A DNA stretch of 64,000 nt from CAZYHS01 sp964647545 (GTDB lineage Bacteria; UBA10199; GCA-002796325; 1-14-0-20-49-13): the NCBI GenBank assembly GCA_964647545.1, contig CAZYHS010000004.1, positions 1 through 64,000 on the forward strand, read 5' to 3'. Positions 7,368-16,034 of this stretch are shown here, piece after piece (position 1 is the stretch's first letter; the number at the start of each line of letters is the position of its first letter). The notes beneath the pieces are model-generated. The model was not told the origin of the DNA. It saw only the letters and a program-made list of their open reading frames with translations, and did not search any database. A program made the translations under genes and the position numbers.

Positions 7368-7820
7368 CTAGCGCGTTTTGAAAACTCTCAGAAAAAATAT
7401 TATCGCAAGCAGCGCAAATCCAGAAGGGATAATAGCTTGCGCCCACCACACCGGAATTCCGGCAAAAAGCATCTCCCCCATCATCCTCTCGCTTGCGACG
7501 AATTTATAGGCGGCGACCGTAAAAAACACGCAAACCACAGAGCTTATAAGATGGATGAAGGCTCCGGAAAATCTTTTGGCGCGCTCGGGCAAAAGTCTTG
7601 AGAATAGGTCGAGTCTGATATGCCTCTCTTCAATGGATGCAAGGATGGCCCCCAAAAACGCGATCCAAAGAACTAGATGCCGCACCGTAACGTCGGCCCA
7701 GCCGATGCCGCTGTCGAAAAAATTGCGCAGGACTATCTGCACGAACGACAGGCCGATCATTGAAAACAAAACGATCACGACCAGCCCCCTAGCGACCTTG
7801 GTTAATATTTTTTCAAACAT
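7368..7820 (-). CDS. dctQ: TRAP transporter small permease (DctQ type)
   Basis: 150 aa with four hydrophobic segments. The pattern 'FSMIGLSFVQIVLRNFF' near the N-terminus and 'WADVTVRHLVLWIAFLGAILASIEERHIRLDLF' in the middle (W-D, R-hydrophobic-W-FLGA and a following H-R-D) is the DctQ signature. It is the small membrane subunit that pairs with DctM. It lies 33 bp downstream of dctP and 78 bp upstream of dctM; that second gap holds a REP-like palindrome. Confidence 0.92.
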   Translation of the reverse strand: MFEKILTKVARGLVVIVLFSMIGLSFVQIVLRNFFDSGIGWADVTVRHLVLWIAFLGAILASIEERHIRLDLFSRLLPERAKRFSGAFIHLISSVVCVFFTVAAYKFVASERMMGEMLFAGIPVWWAQAIIPSGFALLAIIFFLRVFKTR

Positions 7821-7853
7821 ATTTTCTCTGAAATTGTTTTGCCCCTTCGCGGC

Positions 7854-8840
7854 CTATTTTTTACGGGCTTCGGCAAGGTAGCGTTTTGCTTCGTCTAGCA
7901 TCTCCTGCGAATAGAGCTTGCCGACAAGAGAGCTCCACACCCCTTCCGCGGTCTTTTCAAGTGAGGCCGACTCGGCCGTTGAAACCGTCACGAACTCAAG
8001 CCCCTGCTTTTTAAGGGCCGCCGCCGCCTTGGCGTTATCGTTTCTTGTGGCTATGACGAGTTTTTTGCAATACTCGCGCGCCGTATCGAGCAGAATTTTC
8101 TGATCGGCCGGAGCGATCTTGTCGAATTCTTTTTTGCTAAGCAGCAGCGCCCCGATCGAATCGACGAGATTTAAATCGGTCACATATTTTGTTTTGGCAT
8201 GCCACTGCATCGCAATCGCACCGAGAGGCGGAGCGTAAACCGCATCGATCATCTTCGTTTGAAGCGCCGTCAAAACATCGACCAGAGAGAGCGGGACCGG
8301 CACGATCTTGAATGCGTCAAGCATCGCCTTTGCAAGAGGGTCCCCCTCCCACGCCCACATCTTCACACCCTGCATATCTTTTTGCGAACGAATCGGCTTG
8401 TTCGAAAAAATATTCACAAAGCCGGCCTCGGCCCAGCCCAGCAGCACGTAGCCCTTCTGGGCAAAACCCGCCTCGATTTGCTTTTGCAGTTTGCCGGTCA
8501 CATAATCGGCTTCGTGATAATTTTTTATGAACAGCGGAAGCTCTAAAATTCTAACGGACGGATAGATGGCGCCAAGACCTACTCCGGTAAATCCGGCGGC
8601 ATGGATCTGGCCGATCTGCATCTTTCTGATGACGTCTTTTTCATCGCCGGCGACGCCACCTGCGTAGATCGTAAGTTTTAATCTCCCCGCAGTCCTAGCC
8701 TGCAGCGCCTTGTCCCACTCTTTCATTATATTGACCCACGTGGAGCCATCGGGAGCAACAACCGCGAGCTTAATGTCCTGAGCAAAAAGCTGCGAGCAGA
8801 AAAGCGTCATCGCAGCCGCCATCAAAAATATTTTTTTCAT
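7854..8840 (-). CDS. dctP: TRAP transporter periplasmic solute-binding protein (DctP/TatP type)
   Basis: 328 aa with a cleavable signal peptide (about residues 1-20, ending 'CSQLFA'). The body follows the DctP family: 'VAPDGSTWVNIMKEWDKAL', 'AGGVAGDEKDVIRKMQIGQI', 'ELPLFIKNYHEADYV', and the conserved 'GVKMWAWEGDPLAKAML' with the ligand-binding loop. The substrate cannot be read from sequence. The next gene upstream encodes TatT, so this is likely a TatP of a TPR-associated TRAP transporter, as in Treponema Tp0957. Confidence 0.92.
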   Translation of the reverse strand: MKKIFLMAAAMTLFCSQLFAQDIKLAVVAPDGSTWVNIMKEWDKALQARTAGRLKLTIYAGGVAGDEKDVIRKMQIGQIHAAGFTGVGLGAIYPSVRILELPLFIKNYHEADYVTGKLQKQIEAGFAQKGYVLLGWAEAGFVNIFSNKPIRSQKDMQGVKMWAWEGDPLAKAMLDAFKIVPVPLSLVDVLTALQTKMIDAVYAPPLGAIAMQWHAKTKYVTDLNLVDSIGALLLSKKEFDKIAPADQKILLDTAREYCKKLVIATRNDNAKAAAALKKQGLEFVTVSTAESASLEKTAEGVWSSLVGKLYSQEMLDEAKRYLAEARKK

Positions 8841-8915
8841 GAAATTTTCCTCTTCTGTTTCTTTTTATGTCGTGCCCGCTAATTTGGGAAATTCTGTTGC
8901 ACCGCATTCCCCGGC

Positions 8916-9812
8916 TTACTGTTTAGGTGACGCCGCAAGCAAAAGCGCGGCGCGACCCTTGGCGATCTCTCCGGCAAGCCTGTACCTCGGCAGCTGCGCA
9001 GCATCAGAGGCGATCACTTCGGTCAAAGTCTCTTTGAAAAGCTTTGCATCACCGGCCGCCGTCGCGTACCACTCGGCGAACATCACTTTGCTTAAAAGAT
9101 ATTTTCCGTCACATTGTGCCATCGCCCTCTCAAAGTAGGGTTTTGCTGCCTCCGGATTTGCTCCGGTTCTCAAAGGATTTGAAGCTATCAACGCCCCTTT
9201 GAACGCGTTCGCTATCCCACATTGAAAGTCGGGGGCGACCTCCGCCACGCGATCGACTATCATCTCGACTCGCGGCAGGTCGGCGACGATCGAAATATCG
9301 TCGCGATTCAAATTGACCGTCTGTCCCCAGTTGAAAGCGAGCCAAAAAAATTTCTCGGCCGATCTTTTATCGATCTTTTTCACGGCCGACTCAAATTCCT
9401 TTTGGGTCACTTCGTTCAAATTTTTCTTTCCGTTCGCGGTCGCGATAAGACCCGCGGCAAGCCCCTTGGCATAATAGCGCTTGGCGCGAAGCAGCCATTC
9501 GTCGCTGGCGGCGCCCTTCTCTTTCATGGCCTCAAGCTCCGCCACACCGAACGCGTAATTGCCGTACGATTTCGAAAGCAAAAATTGCATCTTTTTATTC
9601 TTGGAATCGCCGAAACTAAAGACTTCGAGGGTTTTGATAAGAGGAAGGCTCGTCTCTTTCGCCACGAAAATATCCTCTTCCATTTCGACCGCCGGCATGC
9701 CGTCGCTGATAATTCCGGCGGTTACCGAAGTCGCGGCGTGTTTTAGACCGCAAGCCTGACCGGACAAAATAAATAAAAGAGTCAGCGCCAGAGAGATTTT
9801 TTTCGATGACAT
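8916..9812 (-). CDS. tatT: TatT-like TPR component of the TRAP transporter
   Basis: 298 aa. The N-terminus is a signal segment with a Cys at residue ~21 ('LSGQAC'), so probably a lipoprotein. The rest is helical and Ala-rich with the TatT pattern: 'YGNYAFGVAELEAMKEKG' followed by 'RAKRYYAKG', 'FFWLAFNWGQTVNLNRDD' and 'PYFERAM'. In Treponema pallidum TatT forms a trimer that binds the TRAP solute-binding protein TatP. It starts only 3 bp after the DUF116 stop and precedes dctP, in keeping with that role. Confidence 0.88.
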   Translation of the reverse strand: MSSKKISLALTLLFILSGQACGLKHAATSVTAGIISDGMPAVEMEEDIFVAKETSLPLIKTLEVFSFGDSKNKKMQFLLSKSYGNYAFGVAELEAMKEKGAASDEWLLRAKRYYAKGLAAGLIATANGKKNLNEVTQKEFESAVKKIDKRSAEKFFWLAFNWGQTVNLNRDDISIVADLPRVEMIVDRVAEVAPDFQCGIANAFKGALIASNPLRTGANPEAAKPYFERAMAQCDGKYLLSKVMFAEWYATAAGDAKLFKETLTEVIASDAAQLPRYRLAGEIAKGRAALLLAASPKQ

Positions 9813-9815
9813 TTA

Positions 9816-10598
9816 TTACCTCAGGTAAAATTCGACGGCGCGTTTGAGCTCGCCGATATCGATAACCGTGTCTTTGCAGGGGCCGTTGGGTCTGCTATTT
9901 GGAATGCCGACCACCGGAATTTTGTGACCGACATCGCGAATTCCGCTGACCAGATCGCGTTCGCAGGCAACACCGATGATCGCAGACGGATTGTACTCTT
10001 TGACTTTTTTGCGGGCCAGCTCTCCGCCGGAGACGGTAAATATTTCGACCGGATAAATCTCTTTGAGCTTGTAAACTTCCTGCAGAACCTCTTTTGAAAG
10101 ACAGCGCGGCAAGAGAATCATTAATCGTTTTTCGGCCAGCGTTCTGTGAATGGCTTTAACGACCGAGTTCGAAACCATCACGAACGAATAGCCCATTTTG
10201 TCGCGGGAAATCCGGCAGAGTCTTGAAAGTTTGAAAACGCGGGTAAAAACAATGTCAAAAACGACAAAGACATGTTTTTTCCCCAAGAAAAAATTTCGTT
10301 TGAACATCACCGTCAAAAAAAGCTGCACAAAAAGAACGGCAGACACGACCCCCCAAATCAAAATAAAAAACAAAACGAGCTTTGGAAACACCGCCCCGAA
10401 CTCATGCAGTCTGGGAAGCGACATATAATAAAGGAAGACCAGAACCGCATCTATTAACAAGACGACCGCTCCGCAAAACGACACGAAAAGCCACGGGCCC
10501 GACACGGCCTCTTCGCTCGACTTTCCGTCCCAGTCGGCCCATTCATCGCCTAAAACTCTATCGGGTCTTTCGACCTGTTTTTTAAAATTTTCGCTCAT
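9816..10598 (-). CDS. DUF116 membrane protein
   Basis: 260 aa with two membrane segments (about residues 35-60 and 75-100), then a soluble domain of the DUF116 type: 'MILLPRCLSKEVL', 'GVACERDLVSGI' and 'GIPNSRPNGPCKDT'. Many DUF116 proteins carry a Cys cluster between the first and second of these motifs; here that stretch ('KLKEIYPVEIFTVSGG') has none, so any iron-sulfur role seems unlikely. The ATG at 10598 is chosen because it lies 5 bp after the thiI stop; an in-frame GTG at 10631 is an alternative. Function unknown. Confidence 0.8.
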   Translation of the reverse strand: MSENFKKQVERPDRVLGDEWADWDGKSSEEAVSGPWLFVSFCGAVVLLIDAVLVFLYYMSLPRLHEFGAVFPKLVLFFILIWGVVSAVLFVQLFLTVMFKRNFFLGKKHVFVVFDIVFTRVFKLSRLCRISRDKMGYSFVMVSNSVVKAIHRTLAEKRLMILLPRCLSKEVLQEVYKLKEIYPVEIFTVSGGELARKKVKEYNPSAIIGVACERDLVSGIRDVGHKIPVVGIPNSRPNGPCKDTVIDIGELKRAVEFYLR

Positions 10599-10603
10599 AA
10601 TTT

Positions 10604-11797
10604 TTAAAGAGGGCTTTTTATATCTTTCCACTCAACCTGCGTCAATCCCTCGCTGACAAGTTTTTCGATCTCAAGGGCCTTTTCGATAGCTTCAAGCTCT
10701 CTGACCTTCGTGTGAGTTACCGGATTTCTGGGTTCAAGGAACTGGCAGCAATCCTGATGCGGCATTATCGATAGGTCGTAAGTTCCTACGACCTTTGAGC
10801 AATCGACGATTTCCTGCTTGTCCATTCCAACCAGCGGCCTCAAAATCGGCATGGTCGATACCGAATCGACGGTAGCCATGTTCGATAGAGTCTGGCTCGC
10901 CACCTGCCCCAAAGCCTCGCCGGTCACAAGGGCTTCGCACCTGTTTTGCTTTGCCAGCTCCTCGGCGATGCGAACCATAAAACGGCGGTATAAAATGACG
11001 CGATATTTCTCTTCGGTTGAGGTCACTATCTTTTTCTGGATATCTCCAAGCGGGACCATCGCGAGCTCGGCGCTGCCGCACTGCCACGACGCCAGCACTT
11101 CGGCGATTTCGATCGCTTTCTCCTGACTTGCCTTATCGGTAAAAGGGGCGCTGTGGAAGTGGACGAACTTCACTTTGCAGCCGCGTCTCATCATGCGCCA
11201 CGCAGCCACCGGCGAATCGATCCCCCCCGATAAGAGGGCCATAACGTTTCCGCTTGTGCCGACCGGAAGGCCGCCGGCGCCTTTGCATTTTTCGAAATAG
11301 ACATGCGCACGATCGCAAAATAGCTCGATAAAAATCGTTTGTTCGGGATTTGTCAGATCTACTTTGGAATTTTTGAAATTATCGAGAACCACGCCCCCCA
11401 TATTTTCGTTTATTTCTTGAGACCTTATGGGGAAGCGCTTATCTACCCGCCTCGCACGCACCGCAAAACCGGTAAATTCCCGACCTGCAAGCCCGCTAAC
11501 TATTGTCTTTTCTAGACTTGCCGGCGTCGGCTCACAAACCGCAATAGGGGCATAGCCGGCAACCCCAAAAACCCTCGAAAGCTTATTTTTAACGGCTTGC
11601 GCGTCATACGACTTCTTAAACGTAAGGACAATGCGCCCTTGCGGTCGTTCAAGGCTTCTAATATCGAACTGGCTTAAGCTGGCTCGGACGTTATCGGCCA
11701 GTTTAATTTCGAAAAACCGCCGGTTTCCGCACTTGAGCATTAGCTCGCCAAAATGAATTACAACCTTGTCTGTTTTGTGAATAACTTGTGAATCCAT
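10604..11797 (-). CDS. thiI: tRNA 4-thiouridine sulfurtransferase ThiI (no rhodanese domain)
   Basis: About 397 aa. The order is an N-terminal ferredoxin-like part ('VIHFGELMLKCGNRRFFE'), a THUMP domain ('FAVRARRVDKRFPIRSQEIN') and a PP-loop domain ('MALLSGGIDSPVAAW', then 'VTGEALGQVASQTLSNM'). It adenylates tRNA U8 and transfers sulfur, and in many bacteria also feeds thiamine synthesis. The rhodanese domain of the E. coli enzyme is missing, as in Gram-positive forms. The ATG at 11797 gives a normal N-terminus; an in-frame ATG at 11848 adds 17 residues. Neither has a good ribosome site. It heads the run thiI-DUF116-tatT-dctPQM. Confidence 0.93.
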   Translation of the reverse strand: MDSQVIHKTDKVVIHFGELMLKCGNRRFFEIKLADNVRASLSQFDIRSLERPQGRIVLTFKKSYDAQAVKNKLSRVFGVAGYAPIAVCEPTPASLEKTIVSGLAGREFTGFAVRARRVDKRFPIRSQEINENMGGVVLDNFKNSKVDLTNPEQTIFIELFCDRAHVYFEKCKGAGGLPVGTSGNVMALLSGGIDSPVAAWRMMRRGCKVKFVHFHSAPFTDKASQEKAIEIAEVLASWQCGSAELAMVPLGDIQKKIVTSTEEKYRVILYRRFMVRIAEELAKQNRCEALVTGEALGQVASQTLSNMATVDSVSTMPILRPLVGMDKQEIVDCSKVVGTYDLSIMPHQDCCQFLEPRNPVTHTKVRELEAIEKALEIEKLVSEGLTQVEWKDIKSPL

Positions 11798-11925
11798 GAA
11801 TTTATCGCCGAAAAAATTTTTAATTTTCGCGAAGCTATACAATTTCATTAAAAAAGCAAGAACTCATCCTGACTGTGGGTAATATCTAGAAATTTGAATT
11901 TTGTTCATATTTGCCGGTTTTTTCG

Positions 11926-11978
11926 TTGACACCACTATATATAGTGCTATCCCCAAAACATACAACTACCTGTTGTGG
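11926..11978 (+). promoter_or_regulatory. Tandem NrdR boxes in the nrdJ promoter
   Basis: The 16-mer at 11932-11947 contains CACTATATATAGTG, a perfect palindrome fitting the NrdR box consensus (acaCwAtATaTwGtgt). A weaker match (10 of 16, caaCTAccTgTTGtgg) lies at 11963-11978, exactly 31 bp on, the usual spacing of paired NrdR boxes. A TTGACA at 11926-11931 abuts the first box. NrdR represses ribonucleotide reductase genes when dATP is high. Confidence 0.8.
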
Positions 11979-11986
11979 TTATTAAT

Positions 11987-12002
11987 TGTCAATTAATTGA
12001 CA
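11987..12002. promoter_or_regulatory. Perfect 16-bp palindrome upstream of nrdJ
   Basis: TGTCAATTAATTGACA is a perfect inverted repeat, 46 bp before the nrdJ start and 9 bp after the second NrdR box. It does not fit the NrdR consensus, so a second regulator is possible. I could not assign it. Confidence 0.5.
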
Positions 12003-12047
12003 TTGGGGATTTTTTGACGCTTTTTTAAGCCAACTGACGGAGAGAAC

Positions 12048-15000
12048 ATGTCGACCAAGGCAACTGCGCTGAAAACAAAGACAAATGGAAAAACAAAGAC
12101 CAAAGGAGAGCTGGAGACGGTACAAAACGGCCTGAAGGTCGAACGGAGATTTACGCACCCGTTCTCAAAACCTCTCGACGAAGTGAAATTCACAAAGCGC
12201 ACCTCGGTCATCACAAATCCGGACGGCAGCGTTGTCTTTAAAATGGACAGCGTCGAAGTGCCGGAAGGCTGGTCGCAGCTTGCCACCGACATAGTCGTCT
12301 CGAAATATTTCCGCAAACGCGGAGTCCCCGGCAGCGGCAGCGAAACAAGCGTAAAACAGGTCGTACACCGCATCGCCAACACCATACGTCAGGCTGGCGA
12401 GGATATCGGCGGATATTTCGCCTCCAAAGAGGACGCCGATAACTTCGAGGCCGATCTCGGTTTTATGCTTATTAACCAGTACGGCGCCTTCAATTCTCCG
12501 GTTTGGTTCAACTGCGGCCTCTTCCACCACTACGGCATCACCGGCAGCGGCGGAAACTACTTCTGGAACTTTGAAAAGGGAGAGATCGACACAACCACCG
12601 ACTCTTATTCGCACCCGCAGGCTAGCGCGTGTTTTATTCAGTCGGTTGACGACGACTTAATGAGCATCTTCGAACTCGCAAAGAACGAAGCTAAGCTCTT
12701 CAAGTTCGGCAGCGGAACCGGCACCAACTTTTCGCATCTTCGCGGAAAGCAGGAAAAGCTCTCCGGCGGCGGCACAAGCTCGGGGCTCATGAGCTTCCTT
12801 GAAGTGCTCGATCGCGGAGCGGGCGCAACTAAATCGGGCGGCACAACACGCCGCGCGGCAAAAATGTGCTGTCTCGACGCCGACCACCCCGAGATCATCG
12901 ACTTCATTAACTGGAAAGTTACAGAAGAGAAAAAGGTCGCGGCTCTCATCTCCTGCGGATACTCAAGCGATTTCAACGGCGACGCTTATAAGACCGTTGC
13001 CGGACAAAATTCGAACAACTCGGTTCGCGTGACCGACGAGTTCATGTACGCCGCCCTTAACAACGAAGTGTGGAACACCCGCGCAAGAACGACCGGCGAG
13101 ATCATCGACACCTACAAAGCTCGCGACATTTTAAAACAGATTTCAAAGGCAACTTGGGCCTGCGCCGACCCCGGCGTTCAGTTCGATTCGACCTTCAATA
13201 AATGGAACACCTGCAAGTCCAGCGGTAAGATCAACGCCACCAACCCGTGCTCCGAATTTGCATTCCTCGATGACAGCGCCTGCAACTTGGCCAGCATAAA
13301 TTTAATGAAGTTCTACGATTCCGCTACCGGCCGTTTCAACATCGAAGGTTTTGAGCACGCCTGCAAAATTTTCATAATCGCACAGGATATTCTGGTCGAT
13401 TTTTCGAGCTATCCGACCGCCCGTATCGCGCTCAACAGCCATAAGTTCCGCCCGCTCGGACTTGGCTACGCAAACATGGGGACGCTCCTCATGGTCAACG
13501 GCTTCCCCTACGACAGCGAAGAGGGACGCACGCTCTGCTCGGCCATCACCGCCATCATGACCGGCAAAGCTTACGAAACAAGCGCCGAAATCGCGGCCAG
13601 CCGCGGCGCGTTCGACGAGTACGCAAAGAACAGAGAATCGATGCTCGACGTCATTAAGATGCATCGTGAAGCGGCCTACCAGATCACCGATTCGGTAGCC
13701 AAAGACCTCGGCAACGCCGCGCGCATCGCATGGGACAAGGCTTTAGCGGTCGGTTCAAGCAACGGCTTTAGAAACGCGCAAGTCACCGTGTTGGCGCCGA
13801 CAGGCACGATCGGCCTTTTGATGGACTGCGACACGACCGGCATCGAGCCCGAATACGCGCTCGTGAAATTTAAAAAACTGGCCGGCGGCGGATATTTCAA
13901 GATCGTCAATCAGTCGCTTGAAATGTCGCTGAAAAAACTCGGCTACACCGACACGCAAATCAACGACATCGAAAATCACATTAAGGGAACCGCGACTCTT
14001 CGCGGCGCCCCGCACATCGGCACCGAAGTTCTCAAAGCGAAAGGTTTCACCGACACAGACCTTGAAAAAATTGAAAAAGTTCTGCCGGGGGCGTTCGATA
14101 TCAACTTTGTATTCAACGCCAATACTCTCGGCGAAGAGGCGATGCGGCGCTTTGGATTTACGCCGGAGCAGTTTAAAGCCCCCGGGTTTAATCTGCTTAA
14201 ATCGCTCGGTTTTACCGACGCGCAGATCGAAGAGGCAAACCTTGTCATCTCCGGCCGCATGACGATCGAAGGAGCTCCTCATCTTAAAGAAGAACATCTG
14301 CCTGTCTTTGACTGCGCCAATAAGAACGGTAAGCTCGGCAAACGCTTTTTATCTCCGATGTCGCATCTTAGAATGTTGAGTGCGGCCCAAAAGTTCATCA
14401 GTGGCGCGATATCAAAAACGATAAACGTCCCCAACGAAACTACTGTTGACGACATTGAAAAACTTTACGTCGAAGCTTGGAGAATGGGCCTAAAGGCCGT
14501 AGCCATCTACCGCGACGGCTCAAAACACGCGCAGCCACTCTCCAGCACGAACGACGCAAAAAAGCAGAAGGACGCCGCAACGACAACGGCTAACGCGACC
14601 GGACTTGCGGCCTCATCGTCGGCACAACCGGTTTTGCGCAGAAGACGGCTTCCGAAAAAGAGAAACGGCTTCACGCAGGAAGCGCGCGTAGGCGGACAAA
14701 AAATTTATCTGCGCACAGGTGAATACGAAGACGGCACGGTCGGCGAACTCTTTATCGATATGCACAAAGAGGGGGCCGCGTTCCGTTCGATGATGAACTG
14801 TTTTGCAATTGCGGTCTCTTTGGGCCTTCAGTACGGCGTACCGCTCGAAGAATATGTCGACTGCTTCACCTTCACACGTTTTGAACCGCAGGGAGTTTGC
14901 GATCACCCGAACGTAAAAATGTCGACGTCGATCGTTGACTTTGTCTTCCGTGTGCTCGGCATGGAATATCTCGGCCGCACCGATTTTGTTCAGGTCAAAC

Positions 15001-15488
15001 CCAACGACGAAGATCTGACGTTTAAAATCAAACAGAAGATTGCGGCGGCGACAAAGCAGGCTCAACATGCGGCCGCTATCGCCGGCGCAAAAGAGCAGCA
15101 CACAAATTCGCAGCACCCCGATGCAAAGTCGCACGCGACCCCCTCCGCTTCACATGCGGCCGGAGCCTCCGTTGCAAACGAGGGAATTGCACCGGCACTA
15201 AAAGCGATCGCGACTCCAAGCGGTGCTGCAGTTATAAGCATCTCGCAGCAACCTAAAGCTGCGGTTACAGAACCACGCATACCCGAAGGCGCGATCGTCT
15301 CACGACCGGCGGCGGGCGCGGCCGTATCGGCCTCTGCCGGAGGAGTACAGGCGGCCGGCGGGCTTAGCGAACATCTTTCGACAATGATGGGAGACGCACC
15401 GTTTTGCGATCAGTGCGGACACGTGACCGTTAGAAACGGCGCGTGTTACAAGTGCGTCAACTGCGGCAACTCGATGGGATGCAGTTAA
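12048..15488 (+). CDS. nrdJ: Adenosylcobalamin-dependent ribonucleotide reductase, class II
   Basis: 1,146 aa, the long NrdJ type. Catalytic landmarks are the redox pair C195 ('SACFIQ') and C412 ('SACNLAS'), and the active-site loop N399-P-C401-S-E403, in which C401 is the radical cysteine. Other family parts are 'KFGSGTGTNFSHLRG' and 'VLAPTGTIGLLMDCDTTG'. Residues ~880-990 form the TSCPD domain. A low-complexity Ala-rich linker (~1000-1100) leads to a C-terminal zinc ribbon (CDQCGH and CYKCVNCG). It makes deoxyribonucleotides without oxygen dependence. The ribosome site GGAGAG precedes the ATG. The adenosyltransferase gene at 1830-2366 supplies its cofactor. Confidence 0.97.
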   Translation: MSTKATALKTKTNGKTKTKGELETVQNGLKVERRFTHPFSKPLDEVKFTKRTSVITNPDGSVVFKMDSVEVPEGWSQLATDIVVSKYFRKRGVPGSGSETSVKQVVHRIANTIRQAGEDIGGYFASKEDADNFEADLGFMLINQYGAFNSPVWFNCGLFHHYGITGSGGNYFWNFEKGEIDTTTDSYSHPQASACFIQSVDDDLMSIFELAKNEAKLFKFGSGTGTNFSHLRGKQEKLSGGGTSSGLMSFLEVLDRGAGATKSGGTTRRAAKMCCLDADHPEIIDFINWKVTEEKKVAALISCGYSSDFNGDAYKTVAGQNSNNSVRVTDEFMYAALNNEVWNTRARTTGEIIDTYKARDILKQISKATWACADPGVQFDSTFNKWNTCKSSGKINATNPCSEFAFLDDSACNLASINLMKFYDSATGRFNIEGFEHACKIFIIAQDILVDFSSYPTARIALNSHKFRPLGLGYANMGTLLMVNGFPYDSEEGRTLCSAITAIMTGKAYETSAEIAASRGAFDEYAKNRESMLDVIKMHREAAYQITDSVAKDLGNAARIAWDKALAVGSSNGFRNAQVTVLAPTGTIGLLMDCDTTGIEPEYALVKFKKLAGGGYFKIVNQSLEMSLKKLGYTDTQINDIENHIKGTATLRGAPHIGTEVLKAKGFTDTDLEKIEKVLPGAFDINFVFNANTLGEEAMRRFGFTPEQFKAPGFNLLKSLGFTDAQIEEANLVISGRMTIEGAPHLKEEHLPVFDCANKNGKLGKRFLSPMSHLRMLSAAQKFISGAISKTINVPNETTVDDIEKLYVEAWRMGLKAVAIYRDGSKHAQPLSSTNDAKKQKDAATTTANATGLAASSSAQPVLRRRRLPKKRNGFTQEARVGGQKIYLRTGEYEDGTVGELFIDMHKEGAAFRSMMNCFAIAVSLGLQYGVPLEEYVDCFTFTRFEPQGVCDHPNVKMSTSIVDFVFRVLGMEYLGRTDFVQVKPNDEDLTFKIKQKIAAATKQAQHAAAIAGAKEQHTNSQHPDAKSHATPSASHAAGASVANEGIAPALKAIATPSGAAVISISQQPKAAVTEPRIPEGAIVSRPAAGAAVSASAGGVQAAGGLSEHLSTMMGDAPFCDQCGHVTVRNGACYKCVNCGNSMGCS

Positions 15489-15583
15489 AAACAGTTTAGT
15501 CGGTTAGTCCCGTTAGTTCTGTTAGGTCAGTTGAGTCGGTTATTTCGGTTAAGTACGAGGTGATCGGTAAACGCGATAATTTT

Positions 15584-15614
15584 GAAAAGGCTGCCATGCG
15601 CAGCCTTTTCCTTT
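15584..15614 (+). terminator. Intrinsic terminator after nrdJ
   Basis: GAAAAGGCTGC (15584-15594) pairs perfectly with GCAGCCTTTTC (15600-15610) over a 5-nt loop. The following T tract is short (CTTT), so efficiency may be modest. Just upstream, 15490-15560 holds short irregular repeats of GTTAGTC/GGTTA type with no clear role. Confidence 0.65.
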
Positions 15615-15633
15615 AGTAAAGAACGGAGATCTT

Positions 15634-15918
15634 ATGGAACAACGTAACCAAGAAATTCAAATCAAGCTGAACGAAGAGACGGCGAAGGGAATTTACTCAA
15701 ACGCAACTATCATTAGTCACACGCAGACAGAATTTTTGCTCGACTTCGTAACGATTTTTCACGGCAAGGGAGTCCTTAGCTCAAGAATGATCTTGTCTCC
15801 AAACCACGCAAAAAGTTTACTGCGAGTATTATCGGAAAATGTTGCAGCCTTTGAAAATAAGTTCGGCGAAATAAAAGATCTCGGCGAATCGAAACTCAAT
15901 TTAAGTGACGTGCATTAA
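15634..15918 (+). CDS. DUF3467 family protein
   Basis: 94 aa. It matches the small DUF3467 family: 'KGIYSNATIISHTQTEFLLDF', then 'SSRMILSPNHAKSLLRVLSENV' and 'FENKFGEI'. No membrane segment or signal is present. The function of the family is unknown. A good ribosome site (GGAG) precedes the ATG. It stands alone, after the nrdJ terminator. Confidence 0.85.
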   Translation: MEQRNQEIQIKLNEETAKGIYSNATIISHTQTEFLLDFVTIFHGKGVLSSRMILSPNHAKSLLRVLSENVAAFENKFGEIKDLGESKLNLSDVH

Positions 15919-16034
15919 TTGTTAAGTGTCGGGCACTTAAGAATAAATACCACGCAGCGGGCCGGCGCAAATATTAAAATTTGGTACAAATTATTGTGTC
16001 TAACTAGCTAAATAACGGATGAATATTTCGCTGA

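Noticed and set aside
11849..12047. Possible cobalamin riboswitch ahead of nrdJ
   Set aside because: No B12-box-like sequence was found; the palindromes fit NrdR boxes. The leader of the adenosyltransferase gene is also too short.
13755..14297. A 180-codon minus-strand frame inside nrdJ
   Set aside because: It is antisense to conserved reductase sequence and has no ribosome site or recognisable domain.
15490..15560. Irregular GTTAG/GGTTA repeats after nrdJ as an operator or telomere-like array
   Set aside because: Units differ in length and spacing and do not align to a clear period; they may be chance or decayed sequence.
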